Source: Parvibaculum indicum
Lineage (GTDB): Bacteria; Pseudomonadota; Alphaproteobacteria; Parvibaculales; Parvibaculaceae
NCBI RefSeq assembly: GCF_011762095.1
Contig: NZ_JAASQO010000008.1
Location: forward strand, 124,001 to 188,000
Reading direction: 5' to 3'
DNA: 64,000 nt
Below are positions 36,984-45,617 of the stretch, piece by piece (positions within the stretch are counted from its first letter, which is position 1; every line of letters starts with the position of its first letter). Made by a program: the position numbers and the translations under genes. Under the pieces are notes generated by a model, which worked only from the letters and a program-made list of their open reading frames with translations, did no database searches and was not told the DNA's origin.

Positions 36984-37011
36984 GGGAAGGAAGGTGCATT
37001 TTTTCCTTCCC
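36984..37011. promoter_or_regulatory. Inverted repeat in divergent gph/GNAT promoter region
   Basis: GGGAAGGAA (36984-36992) and TTCCTTCCC (37003-37011) form a perfect 9-bp inverted repeat with a 10-nt spacer between two divergent genes. It could be an operator or a leader hairpin; a T-run inside the loop argues against a simple terminator. Confidence 0.4.
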
Positions 37012-37041
37012 TTGGGCGCGCCGGGCGGCGACACTTTACCC

Positions 37042-37533
37042 ATGTTGATCGCCTCGCGATATCAGGCCCGTATGGCCGAGCCGGGGCGGGACGAGGACAT
37101 TCTCGCCCGTCTGAAGATCGCGTGCTGGCAGGAATCCTACGCCCAGCTTCTCCCCGCCGAAATTCTGAAAGGCATGAGCCTTGAGCGCACCCGCGCGACA
37201 TGGCTGCATTCATTGCAGCATGGCATCGCCTGGATCGCGGAGCAGGGCGGGGCGCCTGTCGGTTTCGGCCATATGCGCGGCGATGAAGTGACAATGCTTT
37301 ACGTGTTGTCGAGCGATCAGGGCCATGGCCTCGGCTGCGAATTGCTGCTGCATCTCTTCGAGGAGATCGCCTGCCTCGGCCATCGCAAGGCACATCTCTG
37401 GGTGCTGGCCGAGAATCACAGGGCGCGCCGCTTCTATGCGCGCATGGGCGGCACGGCGGACGCACGCCGCTCGGTCGGCTTCGCGAACCATCCCGACATC
37501 ATGGAAGTCCGCTACAATTTCGATATTGGCTGA
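37042..37533 (+). CDS. GNAT-family N-acetyltransferase
   Basis: A 163-residue GNAT enzyme. It has the N-terminal LKIACWQESYAQLLPAEIL segment, the acetyl-CoA loop in VLSSDQGHGLGCELLLHLFE and the C-terminal LWVLAENHRARRFYARMGG. The acceptor is unknown. The ATG at 37042 gives a normal family length; an ATG at 37072 is a possible alternative and the upstream frame from 36937 is not supported. It ends 6 bp from the convergent DUF2817 gene. Confidence 0.85.
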   Translation: MLIASRYQARMAEPGRDEDILARLKIACWQESYAQLLPAEILKGMSLERTRATWLHSLQHGIAWIAEQGGAPVGFGHMRGDEVTMLYVLSSDQGHGLGCELLLHLFEEIACLGHRKAHLWVLAENHRARRFYARMGGTADARRSVGFANHPDIMEVRYNFDIG

Positions 37534-37539
37534 TAAAAG

Positions 37540-38691
37540 CTAATCGGCGGCCTTGTTGAGGCCTTCCTGCGTCCACTCGCCAAGGCCGCGCAGCGTCTGC
37601 TCGTAGCAGGCGAGTGCATTGGTCAGTACGTTTTCCTGCCAGCTTCGGCGGCGCGGCGCATAGTCGTCGCGAATCTCCTCGAAATAGCCTTCGGCCTCGG
37701 GCGCATCGAAACCGCCCTCGAAACGCAGCCATCGCTCCAGCATGGAGACGCGCATCGCCTTTGCCGGATCGTTCTTGAGGCGTGCGGAACGGAATTCGAT
37801 GACCGCGCCTGTAACGCTGGCATGCGGGGCCACCATCTCTTCGAGGCCCCAGAAAAGAATGCCCCGCCTGGTCGGGCGCTTCGAGCCCCACATGCGCTCG
37901 ATCGTTTTCGGATCGAGCGAGTTAGGGCCCCACCAGCATTTGGCGCGGTCGAGCGCGGCGCTGCCGGGCCGCGAAAAGCACAGATGGATAAGGTCGCCAT
38001 CCCCCGCCGGGCCGGAATGCCAGTCGATGAACCCGATGCGCGGCGCATGGGCAAGTTCGCGGGCGACGATCTGCCGGATGGCGAGATTGGACCATTCGGG
38101 CGCGGTGCCGCCGAAATGATAGCCGTCGGGATGGGTGTACTGCCCCCGGCTCAGCGCATCTTCGAGCGCCCACTGCCCATGCCGGTCGATGAAGCGCGCA
38201 CCCGCCATGAGCATTTTGTGGATCGCCTCCTCGTCGATCCGTTTCGGACAAAGCGATGGATGCAGTTCCGCGTAGAGCGGATTTTCCGGATGGGGCTGAT
38301 TGTGGTCGAGAAAATTGCGGTTCAGATCAACATTGTTCTCGGTGCAGCGAAGTCCCCAGGCGAAGCCGAACGGGTTCACCGCATGCAGCATGAGCATGGC
38401 GACACCGGGCGGCAAAGAGGCGGCGCCCTCTTCGCGGATCCAGGCGATCTGGGCCGCCGAGCCGCCGAACCCCTCCGCGCCATGTGTCCCGCTCGTGTTG
38501 AGAAGCACCGTCGAGGCATCGGCCGGGCCGAACCAGGCGCTGTCCAGATGAAGCGCATGGCCCAACGGACCGCGGGCCAGTGGATTCTCATAGCTGGCAA
38601 TCCGCGCGCCCGCTTCCTCCGCCGCGGCGAGAAAACGGCGCCTGGCCTGAGGATAGGTTTCGGAAAAACAGCTTTCGGGAGTAATCCTCAC
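37540..38691 (-). CDS. DUF2817 / M14-like zinc carboxypeptidase family protein
   Basis: A protein of about 383 residues with a zinc-carboxypeptidase-like fold. Candidate ligands are His and Glu in TSGTHGAEGFGG and His in FIDWHSGPAG; a possible catalytic Glu is in AVIEFRSARL. NVDLNRNFLDHNQPHP is a conserved DUF2817 segment. The substrate is unknown. The start is a GTG at 38691 preceded by AAAGGGG; no in-frame ATG exists near the family start, and the open frame running on to 39981 is only the antisense of the next gene. No signal peptide is seen, so it is likely cytoplasmic. Confidence 0.8.
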   Translation of the reverse strand: MRITPESCFSETYPQARRRFLAAAEEAGARIASYENPLARGPLGHALHLDSAWFGPADASTVLLNTSGTHGAEGFGGSAAQIAWIREEGAASLPPGVAMLMLHAVNPFGFAWGLRCTENNVDLNRNFLDHNQPHPENPLYAELHPSLCPKRIDEEAIHKMLMAGARFIDRHGQWALEDALSRGQYTHPDGYHFGGTAPEWSNLAIRQIVARELAHAPRIGFIDWHSGPAGDGDLIHLCFSRPGSAALDRAKCWWGPNSLDPKTIERMWGSKRPTRRGILFWGLEEMVAPHASVTGAVIEFRSARLKNDPAKAMRVSMLERWLRFEGGFDAPEAEGYFEEIRDDYAPRRRSWQENVLTNALACYEQTLRGLGEWTQEGLNKAAD

Positions 38692-38853
38692 CTCGATGTC
38701 GCCCCTTTCCGCTTTCGTCGCGGGAGTGTTAACAATGCTCTGTCTGCATGGCCGCGGCGCAGGTTTCGAACGAGTTTTAATCTTATCCGACGCGCCTGAC
38801 GGCGGAAACGATAGAAAGTGGCCCGGTCGGGCCCGCCAATTGGAGAACTCCCC

Positions 38854-40326
38854 ATGACTGCCTCCAACTCCCTTCCCGATTGTCTGAAAGACAAGGCGTT
38901 GCTGAAGGACCGTTGCTACATCGACGGCGAGTGGGTTGGCGCGGATGGCGCGACGATCGACGTGACGAACCCGGCGACCGGAGAGCTGATCGCGAAGGTT
39001 CCCTCGCTCGGCGTGAGCGAGGTCCGCCGGGCGGTCGATGCTGCGGAGGAGGCGCAGAAGGACTGGGCCGTGCGCCCGGCCAAGGAGCGCGCCGCGATCC
39101 TGCGCAAATGGTTCGACCTCATCATGGCCAATCAGGACGATCTGGGCGCCATCATGACCGCCGAGCAGGGCAAGCCGCTGACGGAAGCGAAGGGCGAGGT
39201 CGCCTATGCGGCATCCTTCATCGAGTATTACGCTGAAGAGGCCAAGCGCGTTTACGGCTCTGTCGTGCCGGCACCCACGAGCGACCGCCGCATCGTGGTG
39301 CTGAAACAGCCCATCGGCGTGTGCGCGGCCATCACGCCCTGGAATTTTCCGGCGGCGATGATCACACGAAAGGCGGGCCCCGCGCTCGCGGCGGGTTGCG
39401 CCATGGTGGTGAAGCCCGCGAGCGCCACGCCGCTTTCCGCTTTCGCGTTGGCGGAACTTGCCGATCGAGCCGGACTGCCCAGGGGCCTGCTCTCCGTCAT
39501 CACCGGCAAGGCCGGCGAACTCGGCACGGAAATGACCACCAACGAAAAAATCCGCAAGGTCACCTTCACCGGCTCCACCGAAATCGGCAAGAAGCTGATG
39601 GAACAGTCCGCCTCCACGGTGAAAAAGGTCGCGCTGGAGCTGGGCGGCAATGCGCCTTTCATTGTGTTCGACGACGCGGATGTCGATGCGGCGGTGGAAG
39701 GGGCGGTTGCCTCCAAATACCGCAATACCGGCCAGACCTGTATCTGCACCAACCGCTTCCTGGTGCATGACAAGGTCTATGACGGCTTCGTCGAAAAGCT
39801 CGCGAAGAAGGTGGAAGAGCTGAAGGTCGGCGACGGCTTCGAGGACGGCGTGGCGCAAGGCCCGCTGATCGACGAGGCGGGTGTGGAGAAGGTCGAAGAG
39901 CATCTGGCCGACGCCACCGGGAAGGGCGCGCGTATCGTCACCGGCGGCAAGCGGCATGAACTGGGCGGCACCTTCTTCCAACCGACCGTGATCGCCGATG
40001 CGACGCCGGAGATGCTGGTGGCACAGGAAGAGACTTTCGGTCCGCTCGCGCCGGTCTTCCGTTTCAGGACGGAAGAAGAGGCGATCAGGATGGCGAACGA
40101 TACGCCCTTCGGCCTTGCGTCCTATTTCTACAGCCGCGATGTCGCGCGGTGCTGGCGTGTGGCGGAGGCGCTGGAATACGGTCTTGTGGGCGTCAATGCG
40201 GGGCTCATTTCAACCGAGGTGGCGCCGTTCGGAGGCTACAAGGAGTCCGGGCTCGGCCGCGAAGGCGGCCCCTGGGGTATCGAGGAATTTCTGGAAACGA
40301 AATATGTCGCAATGGCGGGGCTTTGA
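38854..40326 (+). CDS. gabD: NAD(P)-dependent succinate-semialdehyde dehydrogenase-type aldehyde dehydrogenase
   Basis: A 490-residue aldehyde dehydrogenase. The catalytic cysteine is in RNTGQTCICTNRF, the catalytic Glu in VALELGGNAPFIVFDDAD, and the cofactor loop in TFTGSTEIGKKLMEQSA. SSADH-type features include PWNFPAAMITRKAGPALAAG and the C-terminal GLISTEVAPFGGYKESGLGR. It would oxidise succinate semialdehyde, or a similar omega-oxo acid, to the diacid. TTGGAGAAC precedes ATG 38854. rpiA starts 3 bp after its stop, so they are co-transcribed, a pairing without obvious metabolic logic. Confidence 0.88.
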   Translation: MTASNSLPDCLKDKALLKDRCYIDGEWVGADGATIDVTNPATGELIAKVPSLGVSEVRRAVDAAEEAQKDWAVRPAKERAAILRKWFDLIMANQDDLGAIMTAEQGKPLTEAKGEVAYAASFIEYYAEEAKRVYGSVVPAPTSDRRIVVLKQPIGVCAAITPWNFPAAMITRKAGPALAAGCAMVVKPASATPLSAFALAELADRAGLPRGLLSVITGKAGELGTEMTTNEKIRKVTFTGSTEIGKKLMEQSASTVKKVALELGGNAPFIVFDDADVDAAVEGAVASKYRNTGQTCICTNRFLVHDKVYDGFVEKLAKKVEELKVGDGFEDGVAQGPLIDEAGVEKVEEHLADATGKGARIVTGGKRHELGGTFFQPTVIADATPEMLVAQEETFGPLAPVFRFRTEEEAIRMANDTPFGLASYFYSRDVARCWRVAEALEYGLVGVNAGLISTEVAPFGGYKESGLGREGGPWGIEEFLETKYVAMAGL

Positions 40327-40329
40327 CCG

Positions 40330-41025
40330 ATGAGTTCGAATGAACAGAAGAAGAATGCGGCGCTGAAGGCGGCGGGCTTTATCGAGAACGGCATGAAGCT
40401 CGGTCTCGGCACGGGGTCCACGGCGGAATATTTCGTCCAGGCGCTGGGCGCGCGCGTGGCCGAAGGGCTCGATATCGTCGGCGTACCGACTTCGGAGCGC
40501 ACCCGCGCCATGGCGGAGACGCGGGGCATCCCGCTCACCAATCTCGACGAGACCCCGCATCTCGATATCACCGTCGACGGGGCGGACGAGCTCGACAGCA
40601 AGCTGCGTCTCATCAAGGGCGGCGGTGGCGCGCTGCTGCGCGAGAAGATCGTGGCGACGGCTTCGGATCGCATGATCGTGATCGCGGACGTCTCGAAAGT
40701 GGTCGGGACGCTGGGCGCCTTTCCGCTGCCGGTGGAAGTTATCCCCTTCGGCTCGACGGCGACGGTGCAAAAGATGGCCGATGTGGCGAAGGAACATGGC
40801 TGCGAAGGCGAAATCCGCCTGCGCGCCGACGAGTTCGGCGAGCCTTTCTTCACCGATTCCGAGAATTTCATTTTCGACTGCCATTTCGGCAGCATTCCCG
40901 ATCCGGACGGGCTGGCGGCCGCGCTGAACAGGATCGCGGGCGTGGTCGATAACGGATTGTTTATCGGAATTTGTTCCTTCGCCATTGTCGGAACGGACAA
41001 GGGTACCGACATAATCGGGCAGTAA
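40330..41025 (+). CDS. rpiA: Ribose-5-phosphate isomerase A
   Basis: A 231-residue RpiA that interconverts ribose 5-phosphate and ribulose 5-phosphate in the pentose phosphate pathway. The phosphate-binding motifs GLGTGSTAEYFV, DGADELD and LIKGGGGALLREKIVA are all present, as is the C-terminal VDNGLFIG. It lies between gabD (3 bp gap) and gor (87 bp), so NADPH-linked pentose phosphate and glutathione functions may be co-expressed. Confidence 0.95.
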   Translation: MSSNEQKKNAALKAAGFIENGMKLGLGTGSTAEYFVQALGARVAEGLDIVGVPTSERTRAMAETRGIPLTNLDETPHLDITVDGADELDSKLRLIKGGGGALLREKIVATASDRMIVIADVSKVVGTLGAFPLPVEVIPFGSTATVQKMADVAKEHGCEGEIRLRADEFGEPFFTDSENFIFDCHFGSIPDPDGLAAALNRIAGVVDNGLFIGICSFAIVGTDKGTDIIGQ

Positions 41026-41112
41026 CCCGCCCGGCGAGGCAGGGTCTCTCACATGGGCGGCGTCGGATGTACGCTGCCGACTCAGGAACAATTAGGCGAC
41101 CGGGAGCGGCTG

Positions 41113-42495
41113 ATGACGCAGTATGACTATGACCTCTTTGTGATCGGAGCCGGTTCCGGCGGCGTGCGCGCCAGCCGTATCGCTGCGGGCCATGGCGCGA
41201 AAGTGGCCGTGGCGGAGGAATACCGCGTCGGCGGCACCTGCGTCATTCGCGGCTGCGTGCCGAAAAAGCTTTTCGTTTATGCAAGCCACTTCGCCGAGGA
41301 ATTCAAGGAGGCCGCGGGCTTCGGCTGGCAGGTCGGCGAGCCCCGTTTCGACTGGAAGACGCTGCTGGCCAATAAGGATCGCGAGATCGACCGGCTGAAC
41401 GGCATCTACATCCGCAATCTGAACAATGCGGGCGTGGAAATCATCGAAAGCCGCGCCGTGTTGAAGGATGCGCATACCGTTTATCTGGCTGCCGAGGACC
41501 GCGATGTGACGGCGGAGCGCATTCTGGTCGCCGTGGGCGCGACACCCTTCATGCCGGACATTCCCGGTATCGAATTCGCGATCAGCTCCAACGAAGCCTT
41601 CTATCTGGAAGAGCTGCCCGAGCGCATTGTCGTCGTCGGCGGCGGCTATATCGCTGTCGAATTCGCCGGCATCTTCAACGGGCTCGGCGTCGACGTGATG
41701 CAGCTTTATCGCGGCCGCCTCTTCATGCGGGGCTTCGACGACGACCTACGCGACACGCTGGCCGAGGAAATGCGCAAGAAAGGCGTCGACCTGCGCATGG
41801 ATTGCGACATCACGGCGATCGAGAAGCAGGACAATGGCGAACTTCACCTGAAGCTCTCCAATGGCGACACGATCCACACCGACGCGGTGATGTATGCCAC
41901 CGGCCGTGTGCCGAAGACCGACGGCCTCGGCCTTGAGCGGGCGGGCGTGAAATTCGGCGAGAATGGCGAGATCCCGGTCGACGAGTATTCGCAGACCAAT
42001 ATCGAGAGCATCTATGCGGTGGGCGACGTGACCGACCGTGCAGCGCTCACCCCCGTCGCCATTCGCGAGGGGCAGGCCTTTGCCGAAACCGTCTACAACG
42101 ACACCCCGACCGCGGTGGATCATTCGCTGATCCCGACCGCGGTCTTTTCGCAGCCCGAACTCGGCACTGTGGGGCTGACCGAGGCCGAGGCGCGCGCCGC
42201 CCATGGCGAGGTCGATATCTACAAGACGAGTTTCCGCCCCATGAAGGGCACGCTGTCGGGCAGCGAGGAAAAGACCTTCATGAAGCTCATCGTCCACCCG
42301 GAAACCGACAAGGTGCTGGGCGTCCACATCGTCGGCCCGGCCTCCGGCGAGATGATCCAGGCGCTCGGCATCGCCGTCTCCATGGGCGCGACCAAGGCCC
42401 AGTTCGATGCGACCATCGCGGTCCATCCCACGGCAGCGGAAGAACTCGTGACCATGAAGCAGAAATGGGTCCCGCCGGCCCAGGCTGCGGATTGA
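41113..42495 (+). CDS. gor: Glutathione-disulfide reductase
   Basis: A 460-residue NADPH:GSSG oxidoreductase. The FAD site is VIGAGSGGVRASRIAA, the redox-active disulfide is in GGTCVIRGCVPKKLF, the NADPH site is VVVGGGYIAVEFAGIF, and AVGDVTDRAALTPVAIREG and the dimer-interface HPTAAEELVTM with the catalytic His are present. CVIRGCVPKK separates it from dihydrolipoamide dehydrogenase. The ATG at 41113 follows GGGAGCGGCTG; the frame upstream to 41053 has an aberrant N-terminus. Confidence 0.94.
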   Translation: MTQYDYDLFVIGAGSGGVRASRIAAGHGAKVAVAEEYRVGGTCVIRGCVPKKLFVYASHFAEEFKEAAGFGWQVGEPRFDWKTLLANKDREIDRLNGIYIRNLNNAGVEIIESRAVLKDAHTVYLAAEDRDVTAERILVAVGATPFMPDIPGIEFAISSNEAFYLEELPERIVVVGGGYIAVEFAGIFNGLGVDVMQLYRGRLFMRGFDDDLRDTLAEEMRKKGVDLRMDCDITAIEKQDNGELHLKLSNGDTIHTDAVMYATGRVPKTDGLGLERAGVKFGENGEIPVDEYSQTNIESIYAVGDVTDRAALTPVAIREGQAFAETVYNDTPTAVDHSLIPTAVFSQPELGTVGLTEAEARAAHGEVDIYKTSFRPMKGTLSGSEEKTFMKLIVHPETDKVLGVHIVGPASGEMIQALGIAVSMGATKAQFDATIAVHPTAAEELVTMKQKWVPPAQAAD

Positions 42496-42512
42496 AGCGC
42501 CGGAGCTGAAAC

Positions 42513-42953
42513 ATGGTGCTCGGTTTTCAACCTGAGATGGATTTTCAGCGGCTTATTGGCTGGGAGCTGTCTGAGGTCACCATCGACAAGTACCACGTCA
42601 TGTTTTTCTTCAACAACAATCACGACCTTCTCAATATTGCCGACAGCTTTTCGTACCGCTCGGCCGATGGAAGCTCCTGCTACACCTATGAAATTTATGG
42701 CGAGCGGCAGTTCTTGGATGTCGCCGCGATTTTGCGGACTGCAATTTCAGGCGTCGAAATCGTGTCTCGCTCCGAGCTGAAACTTGTCTTTGAAACCGGG
42801 TGCAGTATCTCTGTTTTTGACAATCCTCGTTTCCGTTCATGGTGGTTTATGCCTGTCACCGAAGCTGGCAGGAAATTCTGGATTTCCGATAAGGACCTTG
42901 ACGAGCTCACAGATGAGGAAACCGCGGCGGGACCGGGGAGTGAGGGGAATTAA
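42513..42953 (+). CDS. Hypothetical immunity-like protein (DUF6188-like pattern)
   Basis: A 146-residue acidic cytoplasmic protein that I do not recognise firmly. The pattern LIGWELSEVTIDKYHVMFFF, a middle LDVAAILRTAISGVEIVSRS and ELKLVFETGCSISVFDNPRF then RSWWFMP resembles DUF6188-type and polymorphic-toxin immunity proteins. GC content is lower than in the flanking gor and DAHP synthase genes, so it may be acquired. No toxin gene is adjacent. GGAGCTGAAAC precedes the ATG; 42537 is an alternative start. Confidence 0.65.
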   Translation: MVLGFQPEMDFQRLIGWELSEVTIDKYHVMFFFNNNHDLLNIADSFSYRSADGSSCYTYEIYGERQFLDVAAILRTAISGVEIVSRSELKLVFETGCSISVFDNPRFRSWWFMPVTEAGRKFWISDKDLDELTDEETAAGPGSEGN

Positions 42954-43103
42954 CCGCCTTTCCGGTTCATCATGCCGATCAAGGGCTTGGGGTTCCTTTT
43001 AGAGCCCTTGTGGACTATATATCCGCCTTCCATATGAAAACGGGGCGCTTTCCGGATAAAACGGCGGGAAGCCGCGCATTTTCGCGTTTTGGAGATTGGA
43101 ACG

Positions 43104-44495
43104 ATGGCGGATCATTGGACACCGCATAGCTGGCGCGCGAAGCCGGCGAAGCATATTCCGGACTATCCGGATAAAATGGAACTCAATGCCGTGGAGCAGC
43201 GTCTGCGCTCCTATCCGCCGCTCGTGTTTGCAGGTGAGGCGCGCAAGCTGAAGGCTGAGCTGGCCGAGGTGTGCGAGGGACGTGCTTTTCTGCTGCAGGG
43301 CGGCGACTGCGCGGAGAGCTTTGCCGAGTTTTCAGCCGACAATATTCGCGACACCTTCCGTGTGCTGCTGCAGATGGCGGTGGTGCTGACCTATGCCGCC
43401 GCCTCGCCGGTGGTGAAGGTGGGCCGTATCGCGGGTCAGTTCGCCAAGCCCCGTTCCTCGCCCACAGAGACGCAGGGCGATGTGACGCTGCCGAGCTATC
43501 TGGGCGACAACATCAACGGGATCGACTTCAACGAAGCCTCGCGGATCCCCGACCCCGATCGCCTGCTGCGCGCCTACAGCCAGTCGGCCTCGACGCTGAA
43601 CCTGCTGCGCGCCTTTGCGACGGGCGGTTACGCCGATCTCGATTTCGTGCATCGCTGGAACCTCGGCTTCGTGGCCGACAGCCCGGAGAGCGCGCGCTAC
43701 GAGGAACTGGCGAACCGCATCACCGAGACGCTGGACTTCATGAAGGCCTGCGGCATCAATGGCGAAACCGCGCCGCAGCTCCACCAGACCGATTTCTTCA
43801 CCAGCCATGAAGCGCTGCTTCTGGGCTATGAGGAAGCGATGACGCGCGTGGACAGCACCTCGGGCGAGTTCTACGACACCTCGGCCCATATGCTCTGGAT
43901 CGGCGACCGCACCCGCCAGCCGGACCATGCGCATGTGGAATTCCTGAGCGGCGTGAAGAACCCGATCGCCATGAAATGCGGTCCTTCGCTCGACCCGGAA
44001 GAGCTGGTGAAGCTCACCGATATTCTGAACCCGGACAACGAACCGGGCCGCCTGACGCTCATCTGTCGTTTCGGCGCGGAGAATGTCGAAAAGCACCTGC
44101 CGGCGCTGATCGAGGCGATCAAGCGCGAGGGCAAGAAGGTGGTGTGGTCCTGCGATCCCATGCATGGCAACACGATCAAGAGCTCGACCGGCTACAAGAC
44201 GCGTCCGGTGGACCGTGTGCTCGCCGAGGTGCAGGCCTTCATGGCCGTGCATCGCGATCAGGGCACCCATGCGGGCGGCGTCCATTTCGAGATGACCGGC
44301 CAGAACGTGACGGAATGCCTGGGCGGGGCGCAGGCGATCACCGAGACGGAACTCGGCGACCGCTACCACACCCATTGCGATCCGCGCCTGAACGCAAATC
44401 AGGCCCTGGAGCTTGCCTTCCTCATCGCCGAAGGGCTGAAGAAGGAGCGCTCGACGGGCACGATGAGCAATGTGGCGATGACCGCCGCCTTCTGA
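43104..44495 (+). CDS. aroG: Class II 3-deoxy-7-phosphoheptulonate synthase (DAHP synthase)
   Basis: A 463-residue class II (plant-type) DAHP synthase, the first enzyme of the shikimate pathway, joining phosphoenolpyruvate and erythrose 4-phosphate. The family start [16 protein letters not shown], the PEP site [34 protein letters not shown] and the metal-binding [11 protein letters not shown] and [18 protein letters not shown] are all visible. GGAGATTGGAACG precedes ATG 43104. A strong bidirectional terminator follows. Confidence 0.94.
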   Translation: MADHWTPHSWRAKPAKHIPDYPDKMELNAVEQRLRSYPPLVFAGEARKLKAELAEVCEGRAFLLQGGDCAESFAEFSADNIRDTFRVLLQMAVVLTYAAASPVVKVGRIAGQFAKPRSSPTETQGDVTLPSYLGDNINGIDFNEASRIPDPDRLLRAYSQSASTLNLLRAFATGGYADLDFVHRWNLGFVADSPESARYEELANRITETLDFMKACGINGETAPQLHQTDFFTSHEALLLGYEEAMTRVDSTSGEFYDTSAHMLWIGDRTRQPDHAHVEFLSGVKNPIAMKCGPSLDPEELVKLTDILNPDNEPGRLTLICRFGAENVEKHLPALIEAIKREGKKVVWSCDPMHGNTIKSSTGYKTRPVDRVLAEVQAFMAVHRDQGTHAGGVHFEMTGQNVTECLGGAQAITETELGDRYHTHCDPRLNANQALELAFLIAEGLKKERSTGTMSNVAMTAAF

Positions 44496-44515
44496 CCGAA
44501 GCGCGATACGAATTG

Positions 44516-44545
44516 AAAAGCCCGGCGGAAACGCCGGGCTTTTTT
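44516..44545. terminator. Bidirectional terminator after DAHP synthase gene
   Basis: AAAAGCCCGGCG (44516-44527) pairs with CGCCGGGCTTTT (44532-44543) around a GAAA tetraloop and continues TT. On the opposite strand the same stem is followed by TTTTCAATT, so it also serves the convergent CurA-like gene. Confidence 0.93.
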
Positions 44546-44546
44546 C

Positions 44547-45554
44547 TTAGGAGACCTTCACGAGGCGCCGACCGAGATTTTCACCCTCGAAAAGCCCGAT
44601 GAAGGCGTCGGCACTGCCTTCCAGCCCTTCGGAAATATCCTCGGTGTATTGAAGCGCGCCTTCATGGATCCAGCGCGCCATTTTGGCCTGCGCTGTGGGG
44701 AACTGCTTGAAATAGTCGAAGACGACGAGCCCTTCCATGCGCAGCCGGTGCGTGATGAAGCGCGTCACATGGCGGATACCGATGGGCTGGGCCGCATTGT
44801 ATTCCGCGACCTGACCGGAGACGACGATGCGGCCATGCTCCTTCATGTTGAGAAGGGCGGCATCCAGCATCCCGGCGCCCACATTGTCGAAATAAATGTC
44901 CACGCCATCCGGGCAATGCGTCTTGATCGCCTCGGCGAGGTTTGCGTCGTGATAGTCGAACGCACCGTCGAAGCCGAGCCCGCGTACATAATCGCATTTG
45001 CGTTCGGAGCCGGCGATACCGACCACGCGGCACCCCTTCATCTTCGCGATCTGACCCGCCGTTGCGCCGACCGGTCCGGCGGCCGAGGAAATCAGCACCG
45101 TCTGGCCTTCTTTGGGCTTGCCCAGATCCAGCAGGCCGAAATAGGAGGTGAGCCCGGGAATGCCGAGTGCGCCGATGGCGGCGGTCGGGCGCAGAGGCCC
45201 GTGAAAGAGCGACGGATCGAGCTTCTGAACGCCGCGCCCGTTGGAAAGCGCATGGCTCACCCAGCCGAAACCGCCCGTCACCAGATTGCCGGGCGCGAAC
45301 TTCTCATTGTTGGATTTCTCCACCACGCCGACCATGGCGCTGTCGATGGTTGCGCCGAGCGGGAGCGCGGCGGCATAGCTGTCGCCCGAAAGGCGAGAGC
45401 GCATGCCCGGATCGACGGAATGATATTCGGTCCGGATCAGGATCTCGTTTTCGCCGGGATCGGGGAGGTCGATCTCCTCCAGCCGGAAATTGTCCCGGAC
45501 GGGCTTTCCCTCCGGACGCGATGCAAGCACCCACCGCCGCGCGGATGTCGGCAT
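44547..45554 (-). CDS. CurA-like NADP-dependent oxidoreductase (MDR family), copy 1
   Basis: A 335-residue zinc-independent medium-chain dehydrogenase/reductase of the prostaglandin/curcumin reductase group. The NADP site is VLISSAAGPVGATAGQIAKM, followed by GCRVVGIAGSERKCDYV; DGVDIYFDNVGAGMLDAALL is another signature. Family members reduce alpha,beta-unsaturated ketones. It is one of three paralogues in the window; the next (45618) is 63 bp upstream in the same direction, so the two form a transcript. GGGAGGAGAAAAC precedes the ATG. Confidence 0.9.
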   Translation of the reverse strand: MPTSARRWVLASRPEGKPVRDNFRLEEIDLPDPGENEILIRTEYHSVDPGMRSRLSGDSYAAALPLGATIDSAMVGVVEKSNNEKFAPGNLVTGGFGWVSHALSNGRGVQKLDPSLFHGPLRPTAAIGALGIPGLTSYFGLLDLGKPKEGQTVLISSAAGPVGATAGQIAKMKGCRVVGIAGSERKCDYVRGLGFDGAFDYHDANLAEAIKTHCPDGVDIYFDNVGAGMLDAALLNMKEHGRIVVSGQVAEYNAAQPIGIRHVTRFITHRLRMEGLVVFDYFKQFPTAQAKMARWIHEGALQYTEDISEGLEGSADAFIGLFEGENLGRRLVKVS

Positions 45555-45574
45555 GTTTTCTCCTCCCTCATGGG

Positions 45575-45603
45575 CTCATGGCCCGGTACTGCCGGGCCAT
45601 GAG
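45575..45603 (-). other. Long perfect hairpin between two CurA-like genes
   Basis: CTCATGGCCCGG (45575-45586) and CCGGGCCATGAG (45592-45603) form a perfect 12-bp stem with a 5-nt loop just ahead of the ribosome binding site of copy 1. CCCTCAT (45566-45572) could also pair with ATGAGGG (45599-45605), an alternative fold. No T-tract follows, so it is not a normal terminator. Confidence 0.7.
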
Positions 45604-45617
45604 GGTCGCGTAATTGG

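Noticed and set aside
37540-39981. Very long minus-strand open frame of 813 codons
   Set aside because: Only the part up to 38691 encodes the DUF2817 protein; the rest is antisense to the aldehyde dehydrogenase gene, whose protein is clearly the real one.
42972-43037. Possible 21-residue leader peptide before DAHP synthase containing single Phe, Trp and Tyr
   Set aside because: No ribosome binding site, no runs of aromatic codons and no convincing terminator/antiterminator pair.
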